A DNA stretch of 64,000 nt from Calothrix sp. NIES-4105. GTDB lineage: Bacteria > Cyanobacteriota > Cyanobacteriia > Cyanobacteriales > Nostocaceae. Positions 24,656-32,713 of this stretch are shown piece after piece. The stretch spans positions 7,803,717-7,867,716 of the forward strand of contig NZ_AP018290.1 in NCBI RefSeq assembly GCF_002368415.1, written 5' to 3'. The position numbers and the translations under genes were made by a program. The notes under the pieces were generated by a model. It did no database searches. It was not told the DNA's origin and saw only the letters and a list, made by a program, of their open reading frames with translations. How positions within the stretch are numbered: position 1 is the stretch's first letter; each line of letters opens with the position of its first letter.

Positions 24656-25750
24656 TTATATTTTATTTTCTATTTTGCAACCTGCGCGCGCACTTTGTGG
24701 GGTGAAGGAAATTATTTCTCGCACGTTTAATAATATAGTGTCGCATATAACATTTAAAGGTAGGTCATTCGAGTCACAGCCAAAAGGTTCTTCAATTTCA
24801 CCTCCAACATGTTCGATACTCAGTAAGCTAAAACCAACAAACGCATTAATGGCGCCAGTCCACCAGTGTATATTGTTCACAAGTTCAAGCGGCAAGATTA
24901 TGCAGTAAACAAATACAAACATTCTTAATATAATACCGTATATTAACGGTAGAGGTGTTTTTAAGATGCGCTCACAACCTCCTAAAATATTTACTAATTC
25001 ACCGACTAATTTATTTAAAGCTGTGAGTTGATAAATATCTAAACATCTATAGTCATGCTGCTGCTGTAAATAATCTCCTATCCAAAAAGCAATTTGTAGT
25101 GGAGGGTGGTTTACTTGTTGAAGTTGGAGGTATTGACTCTCGCTCATTAATAATTCTAGCTCTTCGTTGACTGGTTTCCCTCTTAGATGTAACTTCATGG
25201 CAATGGCAAACGCAGCGATGAGCAGTAATGTTGCTTCCTTATCCTGTCTATCTTCAGGTGACTTCTCTTTAATTATTATCCATATATCACGAGCTAAGTT
25301 TCGTATTACATTGACCAAGCTTCCCCAAAGTTTTCTCCCTTCCCAAAATCTATCGTGAGCAGTATTTGTCCGGAAAACCAGTAATAAAGTTAGAATAATA
25401 TTAAAACTCCAAATTATTCTGGTAAGAACATTACTATTTTCAGACAGCGCTATAGAAGTAAACCCTAGATTAAAAAGCAATGATACAAAAAAACCATACG
25501 CTGCAAAAAACACAGTCCACGGAATTACTGCCGAAAGTAACGAATTAATAGGTTGTAATATTACTTGTAAGTGGTTTGGTATTTTTCCTCTATAAAGACG
25601 ATACTTTAAACGTAACGAATTGCTTGCTTCTTGTAATTGCTCTTGACTTTGGTCTTTGCTGTTGCTGACGCGCTTGTTATAGCGCTTTTGATTCGATGGC
25701 AATATTCTTACAAATTTGAGTTTGAGTTGAAGTAATTTACGCAACATCAT
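24656..25750 (-). CDS. Bestrophin-like chloride/anion channel (UPF0187)
   Basis: A 364-residue membrane protein. Family signatures are WTVFFAAYGFFVSLLF (first helix), LLLVFRTNTAHDRFWEGRKL with the conserved Arg-Thr-Asn/Trp-Glu-Gly segment, and GGEIEEPFGCDSNDLPLN, the acidic cluster near the last helix. Bacterial and chloroplast relatives are pentameric anion channels, and cyanobacterial ones may tune thylakoid ion balance. The N-terminus is about 60 residues longer and more basic than usual (KLKFVRILPSNQKRYNKRVS). Either of two adjacent ATG codons can start it. Short direct repeats of GGCGCCTTCT type flank the gene. Confidence 0.9.
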   Translation of the reverse strand: MMLRKLLQLKLKFVRILPSNQKRYNKRVSNSKDQSQEQLQEASNSLRLKYRLYRGKIPNHLQVILQPINSLLSAVIPWTVFFAAYGFFVSLLFNLGFTSIALSENSNVLTRIIWSFNIILTLLLVFRTNTAHDRFWEGRKLWGSLVNVIRNLARDIWIIIKEKSPEDRQDKEATLLLIAAFAIAMKLHLRGKPVNEELELLMSESQYLQLQQVNHPPLQIAFWIGDYLQQQHDYRCLDIYQLTALNKLVGELVNILGGCERILKTPLPLIYGIILRMFVFVYCIILPLELVNNIHWWTGAINAFVGFSLLSIEHVGGEIEEPFGCDSNDLPLNVICDTILLNVREIISFTPQSARAGCKIENKI

Positions 25751-26225
25751 TGCTCATTCCATTATTAATAAGTTACTCAAAACCAAGTCTAATATAATAT
25801 ATAATAATTTTTATGTGGTATTAAAATATCGGTAAAACGCTAATCCTATGCTTTCGGATTTAGCGCTCTACCGATTATCTTCAAGGTCTTTATATCAGCT
25901 GACCTCGCTTTATGCTTGTTTTATATTAACTGCAATTAGGAAGAGGCGCCTTCTATCGCAGTGCATAAATCTTATAAATTTTTAATAATTCTAGATTGAG
26001 TTTCATTTATAACTATTATTGACAAAGCTAATATTAACTAGATTATGCGTCAGCGAAGAAGCTGTGATGTCATAATATAACTCTCATGACTGAAGCCCAA
26101 ATGTATATGGTTCACTACTAAGAGGGAAGATTTTAATTTAAATTTAAGTAACGTATATAAGTGAAACGAAATAATAAACTTTTTTAAGCTTCGTCTCCGG
26201 CCATAAAGCCAAGGCAGTTTGTAAG
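25751..26225. other. Divergent intergenic region
   Basis: About 475 bp, AT-rich. It contains a GGCGCCTTCTATCGCAGTGC segment at 25945 that resembles 24610 on the other side of the bestrophin gene, plus short hairpins near 25825-25875. No gene seen. Confidence 0.4.
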
Positions 26226-28301
26226 ATGACTACTTTTCTAGACAGTATTACCGATGGTGTGATTATCCTTGATACACAGTGGCACCTTATTTTTATCAAC
26301 GACCAAGGCGCCAAGTTTTTCGATAAGAGTCAAGAAGAGTTAATAAGTAAAAATATTTACGATATATGGACGGAAGCGGGAGCAACAGTTTTTAATGAAA
26401 ATTGTCAAAGCGCTGTAACCGAAAAAGTGCCTCGCCATTGGCAACAGTTCAGCACATCACTCAATACATGGCTAGAATTTTACATCTATCCATCAGAAAA
26501 TGGATTAGTTCTACTGACTCAAGAACTTTCAACGCACCAACAACTTCAACAAGCACAGCTAAATATATCTAACCCACTCGAATATCAATTATTATACCAA
26601 ACTGTAAAATTAGCTAAAACCGACGGCGCCGCTTTAAATCAAATGATACAGCATCTCATTGCTGAAGCTGCACTGCGTCATACCAACGCTCAGTTCGCAA
26701 AAATACTTGAAAGTATCACCGATGGAGTTGTTGCCTTTGACCAGGATTGGCGTTACATTTTTGTCAATGAAAAAGCTACACAGATTTTACAAAAGTATGA
26801 AGGTGAATTGTTAGGTAAGAATATCTGGCAAGTGTATCCAGAACTAGTTAACACACTACCTTTCCAAAAATGCCATGAAGTAGCCGATACTGGAACTTCG
26901 ATACAATTTGAGTACTATTACACCCAGTTGAATCTGTGGTTAGAACACAATATTTACCCCTCAGTAAACGGAATATCGATTTACTTCCGAGACATTACAG
27001 AGCGTAAACTTCGAGAAGCAGAGCGACACGCATTATTTGAACGTGAACAAAACGCGCGTATTCAAATAGAAATAGCAGAACAAAAGTATGCTTTTTTATC
27101 GGAAGCAGGACGAATATTAGCAACTTCACTCGATACTCAAATCACTTTATCAACAGTACTGCGTTTGGTTATACCATTCCTCGCAGATTATTGCTTAGTG
27201 CAGAAACTGGGTTTGGATGGTTCTTCTGGGCTAGTTGCTGCAATGCACTCTCATGTAGAAAAACAGAAACTAGTTGATGAGTTAGCAAATCATTATCAAA
27301 ATCACATTATCAATCTAACTAGTTTAACAGCTAGAGTATTTCAGAGTCGAGAACCGATTTTGATTAGAGAGCTTGACTATAAAACGGTGACTGAAGTCAT
27401 GCAAGACGAAGAAATGCTTAACATCTACGAGCAATTAAACCCAAAGTCATGTATGATGGTGCCGTTAATCGCGCGCGGTCAAATCTTTGGAACTTTATTT
27501 TTAGCAACTTCAGAGTCAGAACGTAGGTATACAGAATCAGATTTGGTATTGGCAGTTGACTTAGCTTGTCGCGCGGCAATGGCAATTGACAACTCGCAAT
27601 TATACTATCAAGCGCAGGAATCAAATCGTCTCAAAGATGAATTTCTGGCTACGATGTCTCACGAAATCCGCACGCCGCTGCACGCTATATTAGGATGGGC
27701 ACAAACGCTCGCGCGTCGCAATACAGATACTGTAGTCCAAAAAGGAGTTGAGACAATTGAGCGCAATGCTAAAAACTTGCTAAAAATTGTCTATGATTTG
27801 CTCGATGTCTCCCGTATTATTACAGGTAAGTTGAATTTAGATGCAGCAACTGTAGATTTTGCAATGGTAACTCAGGAGGCAATATCGTCGTTACAACTTG
27901 CAGCAGAGGCAAAATCAATTCATATCGACACATACCTTGACCAAAATATTAATCCAGTGCGTGGAGACGCAGAACGTTTAAGGCAAATTGTTTGGAATTT
28001 GATTTCTAACGCTATTAAATTTACACCCAAAGGAGGAAGCGTTACAATTCGTCTTTTTCAGGTTCAGCAATATGTCCAGCTAGAAGTTAGCGATACAGGA
28101 CAAGGTATTGGCGCTAATTTTTTACCCTATATATATGACCGTTTTCGTCAAGCGGATGGTTCTTTTACTCGTGTACATGGAGGGTTAGGATTAGGTTTAT
28201 CTTTAGTACGGCATTTAGTCGAAATGCATGGTGGCACTATCGATATTTATAGTGCTGGAGAAGGTCAGGGAACAACTGCGACTGTCAGACTGCCAATTTG
28301 A
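26226..28301 (+). CDS. PAS-PAS-GAF histidine kinase
   Basis: A 691-residue soluble kinase with two PAS domains (residues about 1-105 and 155-270), each starting with ITDGV and with YIYPSENG / NIYPSVNGISIYFRDITERK endings, which shows internal duplication. A GAF domain (about 290-455) includes MMVPLIARGQIFGTLFLATS and DLACRAAMAIDNSQLY. HisKA is DEFLATMSHEIRTPLHAILG (His near 480), and the ATPase domain has IVWNLISNAIKFTPK, SDTGQGIG and HGGLGLGLSLVRHLVEMHGG. No membrane segment and no receiver. The first PAS begins almost at residue 1, so the start may be close to the domain edge or slightly upstream. Confidence 0.92.
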   Translation: MTTFLDSITDGVIILDTQWHLIFINDQGAKFFDKSQEELISKNIYDIWTEAGATVFNENCQSAVTEKVPRHWQQFSTSLNTWLEFYIYPSENGLVLLTQELSTHQQLQQAQLNISNPLEYQLLYQTVKLAKTDGAALNQMIQHLIAEAALRHTNAQFAKILESITDGVVAFDQDWRYIFVNEKATQILQKYEGELLGKNIWQVYPELVNTLPFQKCHEVADTGTSIQFEYYYTQLNLWLEHNIYPSVNGISIYFRDITERKLREAERHALFEREQNARIQIEIAEQKYAFLSEAGRILATSLDTQITLSTVLRLVIPFLADYCLVQKLGLDGSSGLVAAMHSHVEKQKLVDELANHYQNHIINLTSLTARVFQSREPILIRELDYKTVTEVMQDEEMLNIYEQLNPKSCMMVPLIARGQIFGTLFLATSESERRYTESDLVLAVDLACRAAMAIDNSQLYYQAQESNRLKDEFLATMSHEIRTPLHAILGWAQTLARRNTDTVVQKGVETIERNAKNLLKIVYDLLDVSRIITGKLNLDAATVDFAMVTQEAISSLQLAAEAKSIHIDTYLDQNINPVRGDAERLRQIVWNLISNAIKFTPKGGSVTIRLFQVQQYVQLEVSDTGQGIGANFLPYIYDRFRQADGSFTRVHGGLGLGLSLVRHLVEMHGGTIDIYSAGEGQGTTATVRLPI

Positions 28302-28516
28302 GCGGTTTAATTGTCTGCATAATATAAATTATGCTTTGTTTATATTTAATTTTAAAAAAAATATTTAACCCCCTCGTGGAAGGGGGCTAAGAATAGGATT
28401 AAAGTCTTCGCTTTTAAGCGGAGACTTGCATCTTATTAATCGTTTTTAGCGGAGACTCACATCTTCTTCCCCCCAATCCTGCGGGGGATCAGGGGGATAA
28501 AATTCAGGACTAAAAA
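28302..28516. repeat. Intergenic stretch with direct repeats
   Basis: Two copies of TTTTAGCGGAGACTCACATC-like sequence (one beginning near 28410 as TTTTAAGCGGAGACTTGCAT, one near 28444) and a CCCCCTCGTGGAAGGGGG hairpin near 28371. It lies between two convergent genes. Confidence 0.45.
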
Positions 28517-28705
28517 TTACGCTTTATCAACGATGTCTTTAACGCCATCTTTGACATCTTCTTTTGCATTGCGCGCTTCAGCTTCTACTTGTTTAGCTTT
28601 GCCTTCTGCTTTGTCTGCTGGATCGCCAGTTACATTACCTAATGCTTCTTGTGCTTTACCTTCGATATTTGTGGCAGCTGCCTTTGCCTTTTCTTCTAAA
28701 CTCAT
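28517..28705 (-). CDS. CsbD-family stress protein
   Basis: A 62-residue highly charged helical protein, MSLEEKAKAAATNIEGKAQE followed by ALGNVTGDPADKAEGKAKQV. This is the CsbD pattern of a general-stress protein whose biochemical function is unknown. AAGGAG seven bases ahead of the ATG at 28705 is a strong ribosome site. It sits inside the signalling block, consistent with stress control, though no specific operator is visible. Confidence 0.93.
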   Translation of the reverse strand: MSLEEKAKAAATNIEGKAQEALGNVTGDPADKAEGKAKQVEAEARNAKEDVKDGVKDIVDKA

Positions 28706-29021
28706 GACTAAGCTCCTTATTAATTATCCAACGATTTTTTGTTAATTAATGAAACAAATTTACTTGTTCCACATAATATTTAATGTAAGGTAAAGGTGGA
28801 ACAATGCCATCCCGCTCAAGATGTATAAGTACTTATATTTGATATTCCAAAGGGTATATATTAGACTTTTAATTTGTCAAAGAACTATGGATTTTAGTAA
28901 AATTGTATGCAAAATCATCTTTAATATCTCTCTTAAGATTATTGAAAAACGTGTGAAATACGGGGTAAGCTCAGAATGCGTTTAATCAAATAGTAACTAC
29001 AATCAATAACAATCACGGCTT
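28706..29021. other. Divergent intergenic region
   Basis: About 315 bp, AT-rich, holding promoters for csbD and the 68-residue gene. No further feature identified. Confidence 0.3.
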
Positions 29022-29228
29022 ATGCTTCTACAAGACAAAGAAACCGGAACTTTAGTAGAGATAAATGACTTGCAGGCACTAATAAGCCCTAACCAAGATA
29101 GTGTGACGGTGCAAGATCAATCAGGTCAAGAAGAACAAGACCCAGAACCATTAAAAAAATCAAATTTGATTTTCCCTTCTGGTGAAAGTTTACCTCGCTG
29201 TTGGGTAGATGCTAACTACCAGAAATAA
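29022..29228 (+). CDS. Small conserved cyanobacterial protein of unknown function
   Basis: A 68-residue acidic protein: LLQDKETGTLVEINDLQALI at the start and FPSGESLPRCWVDANYQK at the end. I recall close relatives as short hypothetical proteins in many filamentous cyanobacteria, which favours a real gene over chance. No signal peptide, membrane segment or metal motif; one Cys. It is followed by a PsiE-family gene on the same strand. Confidence 0.65.
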   Translation: MLLQDKETGTLVEINDLQALISPNQDSVTVQDQSGQEEQDPEPLKKSNLIFPSGESLPRCWVDANYQK

Positions 29229-29360
29229 TAAGTAAGTATACTTATCCACGGTTGAATTGAATAAGGTAAATTACAAGGGTGGACATATGTTCGCCCTTTT
29301 GATATTCTTGCTAATATAAGAAGTGTTTTGTTGATTCACAAGATTATTCATATTGGGAAG

Positions 29361-29831
29361 ATGCTACCAAGACATGAATCGCAGCAGCAAAATTGGTTTG
29401 ATATTGAAAACTTAATTGTATTTTTAGAAAGCGTCCAGAATATTATCGTATTTATTTTGGCTATCGGTTTATTTGGAGTCATGGTAATTCGTTTGTACGA
29501 TTTATTTAGTTCTCTGATAGTACCTATTAAGTTTCAAAACGTTACATCAGATATATTATTCATTTTAATTTTAGTTGAGTTATTCAAACTTTTGATAATA
29601 TATCTACGCGAACAGCGTATATCAGTAGGGGTAGCGGTTGAAGTTTCAATTGTATCTGTGCTACGGGAAATAATCATTCGCGGCGCCCTAGAAATTCCTT
29701 GGCAGCAAATATTAGCAATGTGTAGTTTGTTACTAGTATTAGGAACACTGTTATTAATTAGAGCTTGGATGTCACGCATCTACACTACTCAAGATTTGAT
29801 GGACGACGAAATTGTATACCATGATAATTAA
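29361..29831 (+). CDS. PsiE-family (phosphate-starvation-inducible E) membrane protein
   Basis: About 156 residues with four membrane helices (VQNIIVFILAIGLFGVMVIR, DILFILILVELFKLLIIYLR, a short helix with REIIIRGALEIP, and QILAMCSLLLVLGTLLLIRA). The central ELFKLLIIYLREQRISVGVA followed by SVLREIIIRG is the family's conserved core. Function is unknown. The frame is open from a TTG at 29328; the ATG at 29361 is the first good codon with GGGAAG close ahead. It is separated by 23 bases from the receiver-TrxR-like gene, so the two are probably co-transcribed. Confidence 0.85.
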   Translation: MLPRHESQQQNWFDIENLIVFLESVQNIIVFILAIGLFGVMVIRLYDLFSSLIVPIKFQNVTSDILFILILVELFKLLIIYLREQRISVGVAVEVSIVSVLREIIIRGALEIPWQQILAMCSLLLVLGTLLLIRAWMSRIYTTQDLMDDEIVYHDN

Positions 29832-29854
29832 TATTTGCTTTTATAAAGGGACTC

Positions 29855-31519
29855 ATGGCTAAACCCGTAATAATGACGGTTGACGACGACCCAGAAGTTT
29901 TACAAGCAATAGCGCGCGACTTAAGACAAGAGTATGGTGACCGCTATCGAGTAATGCGTGCGGAGTCTGGAGCAACAGCGTTAGACGCACTTGAAAAGCT
30001 CAAGCTTCGTAACGAAACAGTAGCATTGTTCCTTGCCGACCAGCGAATGCCACAAATGTCGGGTGTAGAATTTTTAGAAAGTGCGTTGTCGATATATCCC
30101 GGCGCCAAGCGAGCGTTACTTACAGCGTATGCTGATACAGATGCAGCTATCCGCGCGATTAATACAACCAGAGTAGATTATTATTTAATGAAACCGTGGA
30201 ACCCTCCAGAAGAACGGTTATATCCAGTTTTAAATGATTTACTCTATGATTGGTCAGCGTCTTTCAGACCACCTTTTGAAGGTATAAGGGTAGTTGGCAA
30301 CCGTTGGTCACCACATTCGCATTCTGTAAAAGACTTTCTCGCGCGTAACCAAGTACCCTACGAATGGATGGATATTGAGTTATCCTCTGAAGCACAGAAA
30401 TTAGTTGAATATGCTGAATGCGACCATTTGCAACTACCTTTAGTATTTTTCCCCGATGGCACAAGTGTTTTACAACCAACAAATGCACAAATAGCAGAAA
30501 AAATAGGCTTACAAACCCAAGCAGGAAAACCCTTCTATGATTTAGTTATAGTTGGTGGTGGGCCTGCTGGTTTAGCTGCTGCTGTATATGGAGCATCAGA
30601 AGGTTTACGTACACTTATGTTAGAACGCGAGGCGCCTGGAGGGCAAGCAGGTACAAGTTCGCGTATCGAAAATTACCTAGGTTTTCCAGTTGGATTAAGT
30701 GGTGGAGACTTAGCGCGTCGGGCTGTAGACCAGGCAAAGCGGTTTGGTGTGGAAATTCTCACACCCCAAGAAGCTAAGGGACTTCGCGTAGAAAACCCAT
30801 ATCGATATATACAGTTAGCAAATGGTAGTGAGATTAGCTGTCATGCGCTCATATTAGCACTGGGTGTATCATGGCGCCGTTTAGATATACCAGGTGTAGA
30901 ACGTTTAACAGGTGCAGGTGTTTACTATGGCGCCGCTCAAACCGAAGCATTATCATGTCAAGGAGAAGAAGTATATATAATAGGAGGCGCCAACTCTGCC
31001 GGACAAGCAGCAATGTACTTTTCTAGATACGCTGCCAAAGTCACAATGTTAGTGCGGGGAGACTCGTTGACAAAAAGTATGTCGCAATATTTAATCGAGC
31101 AAATAGAGTCAACACCAAATATCGAAGTCAAAGTACACACTAGCGTCATCGAAGCAAAAGGTGAAACTTCTTTAGAAGCAATAACACTGCTAAACGTATT
31201 AACCCAAGAAACACAAACAGTACCTGCAAACTCACTATTCATATTTATAGGTGCCCAACCAGCAACTACATGGTTAGATGGAGTAGTAGAACGTGACGAA
31301 CGCGGTTTCATATTAACAGGCCCCGACTTAAAACGTGGCGAAAGGCGCCCAAAAGGGTGGAACCTAGAACGCGACCCATACCTACTAGAAACAAACATCC
31401 CAGGAGTATTCGCAGTTGGAGACGTGCGTCACAACTCAGTCAAACGTGTAGCATCAGGAGTAGGAGAAGGTTCAATATGTGTCCAGTTCGTCCACCAATA
31501 TCTAAGTAAAGTCTTATAA
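29855..31519 (+). CDS. Response-regulator / glutaredoxin-like / thioredoxin-reductase-like FAD oxidoreductase fusion
   Basis: A 554-residue three-part protein. Residues 1-130 are a receiver (MTVDDDPEVLQAIARDLRQE, phospho-Asp62 in LADQRMPQMSG, Lys in YYLMKPWNPP). Residues about 145-215 have a glutaredoxin-like fold (NRWSPHSHSVKDFLARNQVP, LPLVFFPDGTSVLQPT) with the usual Cys-Pro-Tyr-Cys replaced by Ser-Pro-His-Ser. Residues about 225-554 are a thioredoxin-reductase-like FAD/NADPH flavoprotein (IVGGGPAGLAAAVYGASEGL, VYIIGGANSAGQAAMYFSRY, VFAVGDVRHNSVKRVASGVG). Where TrxR has Cys-Ala-Thr-Cys this reads Gly-Ala-Ala-Gln (GVYYGAAQTEA). It is thus probably a signal-controlled flavin oxidoreductase, not a disulfide reductase. 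GGGA lies ahead of the ATG. The likely partner kinase is at 32714. Confidence 0.92.
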   Translation: MAKPVIMTVDDDPEVLQAIARDLRQEYGDRYRVMRAESGATALDALEKLKLRNETVALFLADQRMPQMSGVEFLESALSIYPGAKRALLTAYADTDAAIRAINTTRVDYYLMKPWNPPEERLYPVLNDLLYDWSASFRPPFEGIRVVGNRWSPHSHSVKDFLARNQVPYEWMDIELSSEAQKLVEYAECDHLQLPLVFFPDGTSVLQPTNAQIAEKIGLQTQAGKPFYDLVIVGGGPAGLAAAVYGASEGLRTLMLEREAPGGQAGTSSRIENYLGFPVGLSGGDLARRAVDQAKRFGVEILTPQEAKGLRVENPYRYIQLANGSEISCHALILALGVSWRRLDIPGVERLTGAGVYYGAAQTEALSCQGEEVYIIGGANSAGQAAMYFSRYAAKVTMLVRGDSLTKSMSQYLIEQIESTPNIEVKVHTSVIEAKGETSLEAITLLNVLTQETQTVPANSLFIFIGAQPATTWLDGVVERDERGFILTGPDLKRGERRPKGWNLERDPYLLETNIPGVFAVGDVRHNSVKRVASGVGEGSICVQFVHQYLSKVL

Positions 31520-31634
31520 ACTCTTGTTTTGTGGAACAGGCATCCTTGCCTGTCCTTGCTACATCTTTTTTTTACCACAGAGACACACAGAAACAGAGAG
31601 AGGAAGCAGCGTAGGGTGGGCATTGCCCACCATA

Positions 31635-32165
31635 CTATCCTACTATTTGTTTATCAGACTCAGCTTTCTTTTTACCTTTAGATAACACATCCTCTATCTT
31701 CATAGGCGTTCTTCTCAAACTATCCAAAGGCACTAAAAACTCACCAGCTTTTACCTTCATATCAAGCGCAAAAAAAACTCCCATCATCTCTGAGAAAGTG
31801 GCGCCATCATAATCTTTATCTTCATAATGCTTTAATTTTTCTTCTGTTAAGCTAGATAACGCAGCAAGTTCTTTGTGACTCAATTTTGAAGCAATTCTAG
31901 CTCTAATTAACAGTTGTGGAAAATAGTAAATATCCTCAAGAGTTAATACTATAGGTGTATGACTGTCATGAGCAACAAGACTTTCGTACTCAGCTATTTC
32001 CGCTTGTAATTTTTCTATATGACATAGCAGCGCGCTTCTATTAGACTCCCATCCTAAAAAATCCTTACTCTTTCGTTCTTCATCTTTATCCATTAAATCA
32101 ATAGAATGTTGAAATTTTTTAACCCATTCTTGAGAAACTTGATATTCAAAATCATCTTTAATCAT
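31635..32165 (-). CDS. XRE-type helix-turn-helix protein, likely antitoxin/regulator
   Basis: About 176 residues. A charged coiled coil (about 20-70) precedes a helix-turn-helix region (about 85-125, LLIRARIASKLSHKELAALS, SLTEEKLKHYEDKDYDGATF), then a segment ending KGKKKAESDKQIVG. The ATG at 32165-32163 overlaps the upstream gene's TGA (ATGA), and GAGGTGG five bases ahead fits; the GTG at 32174 is less likely. Translation-coupled pairing with the DUF6932-like gene suggests a toxin-antitoxin or regulator-enzyme pair. It is opposite in strand to the signalling genes on both sides, so probably inserted. Confidence 0.75.
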   Translation of the reverse strand: MIKDDFEYQVSQEWVKKFQHSIDLMDKDEERKSKDFLGWESNRSALLCHIEKLQAEIAEYESLVAHDSHTPIVLTLEDIYYFPQLLIRARIASKLSHKELAALSSLTEEKLKHYEDKDYDGATFSEMMGVFFALDMKVKAGEFLVPLDSLRRTPMKIEDVLSKGKKKAESDKQIVG

Positions 32166-32608
32166 AGTTGCCACCTCAGTAGATCAATTGCAATAATTCC
32201 TTTCTTCTTTAGCTTTCTATCTCGCTGGAAAAACTCGAATGAATTCTCTCCATAGTTACCAACAGGTTGGTTAGATGGAAAAATTTCTCCCCTGTATCTA
32301 GCTTTCTGCCCTGCACGGTCATAATGATTTAACAATCGAGGAGCATTAATTCTAAGATAATCTCTATCTATAGTCTCATCATCATAACAAGCATCAAAAT
32401 CGATAGGGTTGACTTTAATTGTAACAAAACTGCCATCTATAAAAATTGTCCTGCACCCTGCTGCTTGTAACTGCTCCATTGCTGTTTGCAGTCCTTGTAT
32501 TAAATACAACCTTCGGTCACTATTTCCAAACCTCTCTACAAACTCCTCCCATTCACAAAAATGAACACCAGGCGGTAAATTGCCATTTTCGTCAAAATTT
32601 GGTATCAC
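32162..32608 (-). CDS. DUF6932-like predicted nucleotidyltransferase-fold protein, candidate toxin
   Basis: A 148-residue protein. NLPPGVHFCEWEEFVERFGN, then GCRTIFIDGSFVTIKVNPID followed by FDACYD: a Gly-Ser with later Asp-x-Asp, resembling the GS...DxD core of minimal nucleotidyltransferases such as AbiEii/MNT toxins. The rest (INAPRLLNHYDRAGQKARYR, ENSFEFFQRDRK) is charged. It is coupled by ATGA overlap to an XRE-type regulator. The toxin role is inference from fold and pairing; direct evidence is lacking. It starts with ATG at 32608 with no clear ribosome site. Confidence 0.68.
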   Translation of the reverse strand: MIPNFDENGNLPPGVHFCEWEEFVERFGNSDRRLYLIQGLQTAMEQLQAAGCRTIFIDGSFVTIKVNPIDFDACYDDETIDRDYLRINAPRLLNHYDRAGQKARYRGEIFPSNQPVGNYGENSFEFFQRDRKLKKKGIIAIDLLRWQL

Positions 32609-32713
32609 TCTCTCACACCCTAGGACAAAGTAACTAATGATTAAAAGCTTATCATAAATATTAGAATGTACATTAATATCACAATCTCTTAAAGAATCTC
32701 ACTCTCTACCATT

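Noticed and set aside
29855-31519. Calling the receiver fusion a true thioredoxin reductase (trxB)
   Set aside because: Neither the Grx-like nor the TrxR-like part has the Cys-x-x-Cys pair needed for disulfide reduction.
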